NCBI GenBank assembly: GCA_036925085.1
Contig: JAUPFP010000040.1
Location: forward strand, 1 to 64,000
From: Brachycybe producta
Lineage: Eukaryota > Arthropoda > Diplopoda > Playtdesmida > Andrognathidae
Reading direction: 5' to 3'
DNA length: 64,000 nt
Shown: piece after piece, positions 50,401 through 61,872 of the stretch
How the letters are laid out: each line of letters opens with the position of its first letter
Position numbering within the stretch: the first letter of the stretch is position 1
Notes under the pieces: model-generated
What the model was told of the DNA's origin: nothing
Seen by the model: the letters and a program-made list of their open reading frames with translations, nothing else
The model's database searches: none
Program-made: the position numbers and the translations under genes

Positions 50401-53400
50401 TTTGATGCATTCCCAGAAAAGTCTGGAATGCAGACATGTCTTCATTTCCAGTGTGCAATGCACGCTTTAAAAGTTACACCAGTTCAATTGGGCGTCATTG
50501 AAGTGTCTATGCTTGCTCATGGATCTGTAACTTTGAAAATTCATAGCAAGTGAACCAGTCGAGCGGGAATGGACATTTTGGATTTGATGCATTCCCAGAA
50601 AAGTCTGGAATGCAGACATGTCTTCATTTCCAGTGTGCAATGCACGCTTTAAAAGTTACACCAGTTCAATTTGGCGTCATTGAAGTGTCTATGCTTGCTC
50701 ATGGATCTGTAACTTTGAAAATTCATAGCAAGTGAACCAGTCGAGCGGGAATGGACATTTTGGATTTGATGCATTCCAGAAAAGTCTAGAATGCAGAGAT
50801 GTCTTCATTCCCAGTGTGCAATGCACGCTTCAAAAGTTACACCAGTTCAATTTGGGCGTCATTGAAGTGTCTATGCTTGCTCATGGATCTGTAACTTCGA
50901 AAATTCATAGCAAGTGAACCAGACGAGCGGGGAATGGAAATTTTGTATTTGATGCATTCACAGAAAAGTCTGGAATGCAGACATGTCTTCGTTTCCAGTG
51001 TGCAATGCACGCTTCAAAAGTTACACCAGTTCAATTTGGGCGTCATTGAAGTGTCTATACTTGCTCATGGATCTGTAACTTTGAAAATTCATAGCAAGTG
51101 AACCAGACGAGCGGGAATGGACATTTTGGATTTCATGCATTCCCAGAAAAGTCTGGAGTGCAGAGATGTCTTCATTTCCAGTGTGCAATGCACGCTTCAA
51201 AAGTTTACACCAGTTCAATTTGGGCGTCATTGAAGTGTCTATGCTTGCTCATGGTTCTGTAACTTCGAAAATTCATAGCAAGTGAACCAGACAAGCGGGA
51301 ATGGACATTTTGGATTTGATGCATTCCCAGAAAAGTCTGGAATGCAGAGATGTCTTCATTTCCATGTGCAATGCACGCTTCAAAAGTTACACCAGTTCAA
51401 TTTGGGCGTCATTGAAGTGTCTATGCTTGCTCATGGATCTGTAACTTCGAAAATTCATAGCAAGTGAACCAGACGAGCGGGAATGGACATTTTGGATTTG
51501 ATGCATTCCCAGAAAGTCTGGAATGCAGAGATGTCTTCATTTCCAGTGTGCAATGCACGCTTCAAAAGTTACACCAGTTCAATTTGGGCGTCATTGAAGT
51601 GTCTATGCTTGCTCATGGATCTGTAACTTCGAAAATTCATAGCAAGTGAACCAGACGAGCGGGAATGGACATTTTGGATTTCATGCATTCCCAGAAAAGT
51701 CTGGAATGCAGACATGTCTTCATTTCCAGTGTGCAATGCACGCTTTAAAAGTTACACCAGTTCAATTTGGGCGTCATTGAAGTGTCTATGCTTGCTCATG
51801 GATCTGTAACTTTGAAAATTCATAGCAAGTGAACCAGTCGAGCGGGAATGGACATTTTGGATTTGATGCATTCCCAGAAAAGTCTAGAATGCAGAGATGT
51901 CTTCATTCCCAGTGTGCAATGCACGCTTCAAAAGTTACACCAGTTCAATTTGGGCGTCATTGAAGTGTCTATGCTTGCTCATGGATCTGTAACTTCGAAA
52001 ATTCATAGCAAGTGAACCAGACGAGCGGGAATGGACATTTTGGATTTGATGCATTCCCAGAAAAGTCTGGAATGCAGAGATGTCTTCATTTCCAGTGTGC
52101 AATGCACGCTTCAAAGTGACACCAGTTCTATTTGGGCGTCATTGAAGTGTCTATGCTTGCTCATGGATCTGTAACTTCGAAAATTCATAGCAAGTGAACC
52201 AGACGAGCGGAAATGGACATTTTGGATTTGATGCATTCCCAGAAAAGTCTGGAATGCAGACATGTCTTCATTTCCAGTGTGCAATGCACGCTTCAAAAGT
52301 TACACCAGTTCAATTTGGGCGTCATTGAAGTGTCTATGCTTGCTCATGGATCTGTAACTTCGAAAATTCATAGCAAGTGAACCAGACGAGCGGAAATGGA
52401 CATTTTGGATTTGATGCATTCCCAGAAAAGTCTGGTATGCAGAGATGTCTTCATTTCCAGTGTGCAATGCACGCTTCAAAAGTTACACCAGTTCAATTTG
52501 GGCGTCATTGAAGTGTCTATGCTTGCTCATGGATCTGTAACTTCGAAAATTCATAGCAAGTGAACCAGACGAGCGGGAATGGACATTTTGGATTTGATAC
52601 ATTCCCAGAAAAGTCTGGAATGCAGAGATGTCTTCATTTCCAGTGTGTATGCACGCTTTAAAAGTTACACCAGTTCAATTTGGGCGTCATTGAAGTGTCT
52701 ATGCTTGCTCATGGATCTGTAACTTTGAAAATTCATAGCAAGTGAACCAGTCGAGCGGGAATGGACATTTTGGATTTGATGCATTCCCAGAAAGTCTGGA
52801 ATGCAGACATGTCTTCATTTCCAGTGTGCAATGCACGCTTTAAAAGTTACACCAGTTCAATTTGGGCGTCATTGAAGTGTCTATGCTTGCTCATGGATCT
52901 GTAACTTTGAAAATTCATAGCAAGTGAACCAGTCGAGCGGGAATGGACATTTTGGATTTGATGCATTCCCAGAAAAGTCTGGAATGCAGACATGTCTTCA
53001 TTTCCAGTGTGCAATGCACGCTTTAAAAGTTACACCAGTTCAATTTGGGCGTCATTGAAGTGTCTATGCTTGCTCATGGATCTGTAACTTTGAAAATTCA
53101 TAGCAAGTGAACCAGTCGAGCGGGAATGGACATTTTGGATTTGATGCATTCCCAGAAAAGTCTGGAATGCAGACATGTCTTCATTCCAGTGTGCAATGCA
53201 CGCTTTAAAAGTTACACCAGTTCAATTTGGGCGTCATTGAAGTGTCTATGCTTGCTCATGGATCTGTAACTTTGAAAATTCATAGCAAGTGAACCAGTCG
53301 AGCGGGAATGGACATTTTGGATTTGATGCATTCCAGAAAAGTCTAGAATGCAGAGATGTCTTCATTCCCAGTGTGCAATGCACGCTTCAAAAGTTACACC

Positions 53401-53950
53401 AGTTCAATTTGGGCGTCATTGAAGTGTCTATGCTTGCTCATGGATCTGTAACTTCGAAAATTCATAGCAAGTGAACCAGACGAGCGGGAATGGACATTTT
53501 GGATTTGATACATTCCCAGAAAAGTCTGGAATGCAGAGATGTCTTCATTTCCAGTGTGTAATGCACGCTTTAAAAGTTACACCAGTTCAATTTGGGCGTC
53601 ATTGAAGTGTCTATGCTTGCTCATGGATCTGTAACTTTGAAAATTCATAGCAAGTGAACCAGTCGAGCGGGAATGGACATTTTGGATTTGATGCATTCCC
53701 AGAAAAGTCTGGAATGCAGACATGTCTTCATTTCCAGTGTGCAATGCACGCTTTAAAAGTTACACCAGTTCAATTTGGGCGTCATTGAAGTGTCCTATGC
53801 TTGCTCATGGATCTGTAACTTTGAAAATTCATAGCAAGTGAACCAGTCGAGCGGGAATGGACATTTTGGATTGATGCATTCCCAGAAAAGTCTAGAATGC
53901 AGAGATGTCTTCATTCCCAGTGTGCAATGCACGCTTCAAAAGTTACACCA
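47428..53950 (+). repeat. Indel-rich satellite tract
   Basis: About 36 monomers of the same family, but with roughly two dozen one-base indels. Examples lie near 47573, 48030, 48580, 49012, 49257, 49926, 50490, 50672, 51206, 51365, 51514, 52113, 52650, 52793, 53186, 53332, 53794 and 53870. Several hit the CCC of CATTCCCAG or the AAAA of CAGAAAAG. The flanking sequence on both sides is almost free of such changes. It contains the two longest runs of L monomers and a partial duplication of B-D-C-M-L-L-L-H (starts near 49438 and 52000). Confidence 0.8.
50170..50716 (+). repeat. Run of three L monomers
   Basis: Three consecutive, nearly identical units at 50170, 50353 and 50535, all with CCAGTCGAG, CAGACATG, CTTTAAAAG and a TTTG end. 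They are preceded by an M unit (GATACATT with GTGTAATG and CTTTAAAAG) and followed by H. The only differences I see between them are one-base losses (CAATTGGGCG near 50490, TTGGCGTC near 50672). The same M-LLL-H order recurs near 52550-53456. Confidence 0.82.
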
Positions 53951-55834
53951 GTTCAATTTGGGCGTCATTGAAGTGTCTATGCTTGCTCATGGATCTGTAA
54001 CTTCGAAAATTCATAGCAAGTGAACCAGACGAGCGGGAATGGACATTTTGGATTTGATACATTCCCAGAAAAGTCTGGAATGCAGAGATGTCTTCATTTC
54101 CAGTGTGTAATGCACGCTTCAAAAGTGACACCAGTTCTATTTGGGCGTCATTGAAGTGTCTATGCTTGCTCATGGATCTGTAACTTCGAAAATTCATAGC
54201 AAGTGAACCAGACGAGCGGAAATGGACATTTTGGATTTGATGCATTCCCAGAAAAGTCTGGAATGCAGACATGTCTTCATTTCCAGTGTGCAATGCACGC
54301 TTCAAAAGTTACACCAGTTCAATTTGGGCGTCATTGAAGTGTCTATGCTTGCTCATGGATCTGTAACTTTGAAAATTCATAGCAAGTGAACCAGACGAGC
54401 GGGAATGGACATTTTGGATTTCATGCATTCCCAGAAAAGTCTGGAGTGCAGAGATGTCTTCATTCCCAGTGTGCAATGCACGCTTCAAAAGTTACACCAG
54501 TTCAATTTGGGCGTCATTGAAGTGTCTATGCTTGCTCATGGATCTGTAACTTCGAAAATTCATAGCAAGTGAACCAGACGAGCGGGAATGGACATTTTGG
54601 ATTTGATGCATTCCCAGAAAAGTCTAGAATGCAGAGATGTCTTCATTCCCAGTGTGCAATGCACGCTTCAAAAGTTACACCAGTTCAATTTGGGCGTCAT
54701 TGAAGTGTCTATGCTTGCTCATGGATCTGTAACTTCGAAAATTCATAGCAAGTGAACCAGACGAGCGGGAATGGACATTTTGGATTTGATACATTCCCAG
54801 AAAAGTCTGGAATGCAGAGATGTCTTCATTTCCAGTGTGTAATGCACGCTTTAAAAGTTACACCAGTTCAATTTGGGCGTCATTGAAGTGTCTATGCTTG
54901 CTCATGGATCTGTAACTTTGAAAATTCATAGCAAGTGAACCAGTCGAGCGGGAATGGACATTTTGGATTTGATGCATTCCCAGAAAAGTCTGGAATGCAG
55001 ACATGTCTTCATTTCCAGTGTGCAATGCACGCTTTAAAAGTTACACCAGTTCAATTTGGGCGTCATTGAAGTGTCTATGCTTGCTCATGGATCTGTAACT
55101 TTGAAAATTCATAGCAAGTGAACCAGTCGAGCGGGAATGGACATTTTGGATTTGATGCATTCCCAGAAAAGTCTAGAATGCAGAGATGTCTTCATTCCCA
55201 GTGTGCAATGCACGCTTCAAAAGTTACACCAGTTCAATTTGGGCGTCATTGAAGTGTCTATGCTTGCTCATGGATCTGTAACTTCGAAAATTCATAGCAA
55301 GTGAACCAGACGAGCGGGAATGGACATTTTGGATTTGATACATTCCCAGAAAAGTCTGGAATGCAGAGATGTCTTCATTTCCAGTGTGTAATGCACGCTT
55401 CAAAAGTGACACCAGTTCTATTTGGGCGTCATTGAAGTGTCTATGCTTGCTCATGGATCTGTAACTTCGAAAATTCATAGCAAGTGAACCAGACGAGCGG
55501 AAATGGACATTTTGGATTTGATGCATTCCCAGAAAAGTCTGGAATGCAGACATGTCTTCATTTCCAGTGTGCAATGCACGCTTCAAAAGTTACACCAGTT
55601 CAATTTGGGCGTCATTGAAGTGTCTATGCTTGCTCATGGTTCTGTAACTTCGAAAATTCATAGCAAGTGAACCAGACAAGCGGGAATGGACATTTTGGAT
55701 TTGATGCATTCCCAGAAAAGTCTGGAATGCAGAGATGTCTTCATTTCCAGTGTGCAATGCACGCTTCAAAAGTTACACCAGTTCAATTTGGGCGTCATTG
55801 AAGTGTCTATGCTTGCTCATGGATCTGTAACTTC
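53951..55834 (+). repeat. Multimers with E/H hybrid, M-L-H and I-D modules
   Basis: Clean 183-bp phase resumes here. The order is I-D, an E/H hybrid near 54373 (TTTCATGC and GGAGTGC with CATTCCCAGTG), H with CCAGACGAG, then M-L-H-I-D-A. The D before A ends GGTTCTG, unlike usual D. The stretch from the hybrid through D recurs 3843 bp downstream. Confidence 0.78.
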
Positions 55835-57664
55835 GAAAATTCATAGCAAGTGAACCAGACGAGCGGGAATGGACATTTTGGATTTGATGCATTCCCAGAA
55901 AAGTCTGGAATGCAGAGATGTCTTCATTTCCAGTGTGCAATGCACGCTTCAAAAGTGACACCAGTTCTATTTGGGCGTCATTGAAGTGTCTATGCTTGCT
56001 CATGGATCTGTAACTTCGAAAATTCATAGCAAGTGAACCAGACGAGCGGAAATGGACATTTTGGATTTGATGCATTCCCAGAAAAGTCTGGAATGCAGAG
56101 ATGTCTTCATTTCCAGTGTGCAATGCACGCTTCAAAAGTTACACCAGTTCAATTTGGGCGTCATTGAAGTGTCTATGCTTGCTCATGGATCTGTAACTTC
56201 GAAAATTCATAGCAAGTGAACCAGACGAGCGGGAATGGACATTTTGGATTTCATGCATTCCCAGAAAAGTCTGGAATGCAGACATGTCTTCATTTCCAGT
56301 GTGCAATGCACGCTTTAAAAGTTACACCAGTTCAATTTGGGCGTCATTGAAGTGTCTATGCTTGCTCATGGATCTGTAACTTCGAAAATTCATAGCAAGT
56401 GAACCAGACGAGCGGGAATGGACATTTTGGATTTCATGCATTCCCAGAAAAGTCTGGAATGCAGACATGTCTTCATTTCCAGTGTGCAATGCACGCTTCA
56501 AAAGTTACACCAGTTCAATTTGGGCGTCATTGAAGTGTCTGTGCTTGCTCATGGATCTGTAACTTTGAAAATTCATAGCAAGTGAACCAGTCGAGCGGGA
56601 ATGGACATTTTGGATTTGATGCATTCCCAGAAAAGTCTAGAATGCAGAGATGTCTTCATTCCCAGTGTGCAATGCACGCTTCAAAAGTTACACCAGTTCA
56701 ATTTGGGCGTCATTGAAGTGTCTATGCTTGCTCATGGATCTGTAACTTCGAAAATTCATAGCAAGTGAACCAGACGAGCGGGAATGGAAATTTTGTATTT
56801 GATGCATTCACAGAAAAGTCTGGAATGCAGACATGTCTTCGTTTCCAGTGTGCAATGCACGCTTCAAAAGTTACACCAGTTCAATTTGGGCGTCATTGAA
56901 GTGTCTATACTTGCTCATGGATCTGTAACTTTGAAAATTCATAGCAAGTGAACCAGACGAGCGGGAATGGACATTTTGGATTTCATGCATTCCCAGAAAA
57001 GTCTGGAGTGCAGAGATGTCTTCATTTCCAGTGTGCAATGCACGCTTCAAAAGTTACACCAGTTCAATTTGGGCGTCATTGAAGTGTCTATGCTTGCTCA
57101 TGGATCTGTAACTTCGAAAATTCATAGCAAGTGAACCAGACGAGCGGGAATGGAAATTTTGTATTTGATGCATTCACAGAAAAGTCTGGAATGCAGACAT
57201 GTCTTCGTTTCCAGTGTGCAATGCACGCTTCAAAAGTTACACCAGTTCAATTTGGGCGTCATTGAAGTGTCTATACTTGCTCATGGATCTGTAACTTTGA
57301 AAATTCATAGCAAGTGAACCAGACGAGCGGGAATGGACATTTTGGATTTCATGCATTCCCAGAAAAGTCTGGAGTGCAGAGATGTCTTCATTTCCAGTGT
57401 GCAATGCACGCTTCAAAAGTTACACCAGTTCAATTTGGGCGTCATTGAAGTGTCTATGCTTGCTCATGGTTCTGTAACTTCGAAAATTCATAGCAAGTGA
57501 ACCAGACAAGCGGGAATGGACATTTTGGATTTGATGCATTCCCAGAAAAGTCTGGAATGCAGAGATGTCTTCATTTCCAGTGTGCAATGCACGCTTCAAA
57601 AGTTACACCAGTTCAATTTGGGCGTCATTGAAGTGTCTATGCTTGCTCATGGATCTGTAACTTC
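55835..57664 (+). repeat. K-type 10-mer block, copy 3
   Basis: Exactly 1830 bp, B-C-G-K-H-F-E-F-E'-A, with the K marker G at 56541. It has the same order as the block at 41563 and no length change. Its G unit ends TTCG, as in copy 1. Confidence 0.85.
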
Positions 57665-60043
57665 GAAAATTCATAGCAAGTGAACCAGACGAGCGGGAAT
57701 GGACATTTTGGATTTGATGCATTCCCAGAAAAGTCTGGAATGCAGAGATGTCTTCATTTCCAGTGTGCAATGCACGCTTCAAAAGTGACACCAGTTCTAT
57801 TTGGGCGTCATTGAAGTGTCTATGCTTGCTCATGGATCTGTAACTTCGAAAATTCATAGCAAGTGAACCAGACGAGCGGAAATGGACATTTTGGATTTGA
57901 TGCATTCCCAGAAAAGTCTGGAATGCAGAGATGTCTTCATTTCCAGTGTGCAATGCACGCTTCAAAAGTTACACCAGTTCAATTTGGGCGTCATTGAAGT
58001 GTCTATGCTTGCTCATGGATCTGTAACTTCGAAAATTCATAGCAAGTGAACCAGACGAGCGGGAATGGACATTTTGGATTTCATGCATTCCCAGAAAAGT
58101 CTGGAATGCAGACATGTCTTCATTTCCAGTGTGCAATGCACGCTTTAAAAGTTACACCAGTTCAATTTGGGCGTCATTGAAGTGTCTATGCTTGCTCATG
58201 GATCTGTAACTTTGAAAATTCATAGCAAGTGAACCAGACGAGCGGGAATGGACATTTTGGATTTCATGCATTCCCAGAAAAGTCTGGAGTGCAGAGATGT
58301 CTTCATTCCCAGTGTGCAATGCACGCTTCAAAAGTTACACCAGTTCAATTTGGGCGTCATTGAAGTGTCTATGCTTGCTCATGGATCTGTAACTTCGAAA
58401 ATTCATAGCAAGTGAACCAGACGAGCGGGAATGGACATTTTGGATTTGATGCATTCCCAGAAAAGTCTAGAATGCAGAGATGTCTTCATTCCCAGTGTGC
58501 AATGCACGCTTCAAAAGTTACACCAGTTCAATTTGGGCGTCATTGAAGTGTCTATGCTTGCTCATGGATCTGTAACTTCGAAAATTCATAGCAAGTGAAC
58601 CAGACGAGCGGGAATGGACATTTTGGATTTGATACATTCCCAGAAAAGTCTGGAATGCAGAGATGTCTTCATTTCCAGTGTGTAATGCACGCTTTAAAAG
58701 TTACACCAGTTCAATTTGGGCGTCATTGAAGTGTCTATGCTTGCTCATGGATCTGTAACTTTGAAAATTCATAGCAAGTGAACCAGTCGAGCGGGAATGG
58801 ACATTTTGGATTTGATGCATTCCCAGAAAAGTCTGGAATGCAGACATGTCTTCATTTCCAGTGTGCAATGCACGCTTTAAAAGTTACACCAGTTCAATTT
58901 GGGCGTCATTGAAGTGTCTATGCTTGCTCATGGATCTGTAACTTTGAAAATTCATAGCAAGTGAACCAGTCGAGCGGGAATGGACATTTTGGATTTGATG
59001 CATTCCCAGAAAAGTCTAGAATGCAGAGATGTCTTCATTCCCAGTGTGCAATGCACGCTTCAAAAGTTACACCAGTTCAATTTGGGCGTCATTGAAGTGT
59101 CTATGCTTGCTCATGGATCTGTAACTTCGAAAATTCATAGCAAGTGAACCAGACGAGCGGGAATGGACATTTTGGATTTGATACATTCCCAGAAAAGTCT
59201 GGAATGCAGAGATGTCTTCATTTCCAGTGTGTAATGCACGCTTCAAAAGTGACACCAGTTCTATTTGGGCGTCATTGAAGTGTCTATGCTTGCTCATGGA
59301 TCTGTAACTTCGAAAATTCATAGCAAGTGAACCAGACGAGCGGAAATGGACATTTTGGATTTGATGCATTCCCAGAAAAGTCTGGAATGCAGACATGTCT
59401 TCATTTCCAGTGTGCAATGCACGCTTCAAAAGTTACACCAGTTCAATTTGGGCGTCATTGAAGTGTCTATGCTTGCTCATGGATCTGTAACTTTGAAAAT
59501 TCATAGCAAGTGAACCAGACGAGCGGGAATGGACATTTTGGATTTCATGCATTCCCAGAAAAGTCTGGAGTGCAGAGATGTCTTCATTTCCAGTGTGCAA
59601 TGCACGCTTCAAAAGTTACACCAGTTCAATTTGGGCGTCATTGAAGTGTCTATGCTTGCTCATGGATCTGTAACTTCGAAAATTCATAGCAAGTGAACCA
59701 GACGAGCGGGAATGGAAATTTTGTATTTGATGCATTCACAGAAAAGTCTGGAATGCAGACATGTCTTCGTTTCCAGTGTGCAATGCACGCTTCAAAAGTT
59801 ACACCAGTTCAATTTGGGCGTCATTGAAGTGTCTATGCTTGCTCATGGTTCTGTAACTTCGAAAATTCATAGCAAGTGAACCAGACAAGCGGGAATGGAC
59901 ATTTTGGATTTGATGCATTCCCAGAAAAGTCTGGAATGCAGAGATGTCTTCATTTCCAGTGTGCAATGCACGCTTCAAAAGTTACACCAGTTCAATTTGG
60001 GCGTCATTGAAGTGTCTATGCTTGCTCATGGATCTGTAACTTC
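57665..60043 (+). repeat. Multimers between K blocks 3 and 4
   Basis: Thirteen monomers (2379 bp): B-C-G, an E/H hybrid at 58216, H with CCAGACGAG, M-L-H-I-D-E, an F-like unit whose end is TCTATGCT...GGTTCTG rather than the usual TCTATACT...GGATCTG, and A. The part from the hybrid through D matches the segment near 54373 at an offset of 3843 bp (21 monomers). Confidence 0.78.
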
Positions 60044-61872
60044 GAAAATTCATAGCAAGTGAACCAGACGAGCGGGAATGGACATTTTGGATTTGATGCA
60101 TTCCCAGAAAAGTCTGGAATGCAGAGATGTCTTCATTTCCAGTGTGCAATGCACGCTTCAAAAGTGACACCAGTTCTATTTGGGCGTCATTGAAGTGTCT
60201 ATGCTTGCTCATGGATCTGTAACTTCGAAAATTCATAGCAAGTGAACCAGACGAGCGGAAATGGACATTTTGGATTTGATGCATTCCCAGAAAAGTCTGG
60301 AATGCAGAGATGTCTTCATTTCCAGTGTGCAATGCACGCTTCAAAAGTTACACCAGTTCAATTTGGGCGTCATTGAAGTGTCTATGCTTGCTCATGGATC
60401 TGTAACTTCGAAAATTCATAGCAAGTGAACCAGACGAGCGGGAATGGACATTTTGGATTTCATGCATTCCCAGAAAAGTCTGGAATGCAGACATGTCTTC
60501 ATTTCCAGTGTGCAATGCACGCTTTAAAAGTTACACCAGTTCAATTTGGGCGTCATTGAAGTGTCTATGCTTGCTCATGGATCTGTAACTTCGAAAATTC
60601 ATAGCAAGTGAACCAGACGAGCGGGAATGGACATTTTGGATTTCATGCATTCCCAGAAAAGTCTGGAATGCAGACATGTCTTCATTTCCAGTGTGCAATG
60701 CACGCTTCAAAAGTTACACCAGTTCAATTTGGGCGTCATTGAAGTGTCTGTGCTTGCTCATGGATCTGTAACTTTGAAAATTCATAGCAAGTGAACCAGT
60801 CGAGCGGGAATGGACATTTTGGATTTGATGCATTCCCAGAAAAGTCTAGAATGCAGAGATGTCTTCATTCCCAGTGTGCAATGCACGCTTCAAAAGTTAC
60901 ACCAGTTCAATTTGGGCGTCATTGAAGTGTCTATGCTTGCTCATGGATCTGTAACTTCGAAAATTCATAGCAAGTGAACCAGACGAGCGGGAATGGAAAT
61001 TTTGTATTTGATGCATTCACAGAAAAGTCTGGAATGCAGACATGTCTTCGTTTCCAGTGTGCAATGCACGCTTCAAAAGTTACACCAGTTCAATTTGGGC
61101 GTCATTGAAGTGTCTATACTTGCTCATGGATCTGTAACTTTGAAAATTCATAGCAAGTGAACCAGACGAGCGGGAATGGACATTTTGGATTTCATGCATT
61201 CCCAGAAAAGTCTGGAGTGCAGAGATGTCTTCATTTCCAGTGTGCAATGCACGCTTCAAAAGTTACACCAGTTCAATTTGGGCGTCATTGAAGTGTCTAT
61301 GCTTGCTCATGGATCTGTAACTTCGAAAATTCATAGCAAGTGAACCAGACGAGCGGGAATGGAAATTTTGTATTTGATGCATTCACAGAAAAGTCTGGAA
61401 TGCAGACATGTCTTCGTTTCCAGTGTGCAATGCACGCTTCAAAAGTTACACCAGTTCAATTTGGGCGTCATTGAAGTGTCTATACTTGCTCATGGATCTG
61501 TAACTTTGAAAATTCATAGCAAGTGAACCAGACGAGCGGGAATGGACATTTTGGATTTCATGCATTCCCAGAAAAGTCTGGAGTGCAGAGATGTCTTCAT
61601 TTCCAGTGTGCAATGCACGCTTCAAAAGTTACACCAGTTCAATTTGGGCGTCATTGAAGTGTCTATGCTTGCTCATGGTTCTGTAACTTCGAAAATTCAT
61701 AGCAAGTGAACCAGACAAGCGGGAATGGACATTTTGGATTTGATGCATTCCCAGAAAAGTCTGGAATGCAGAGATGTCTTCATTTCCAGTGTGCAATGCA
61801 CGCTTCAAAGTTACACCAGTTCAATTTGGGCGTCATTGAAGTGTCTATGCTTGCTCATGGATCTGTAACTTC
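60044..61872 (+). repeat. K-type 10-mer block, copy 4
   Basis: Order B-C-G-K-H-F-E-F-E'-A with the K marker G at 60750, 4209 bp (23 monomers) from copy 3. Length is 1829 bp because one A is missing in CTTCAAAG near 61808. That is the only indel I see after about 53.9 kb. Confidence 0.85.
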
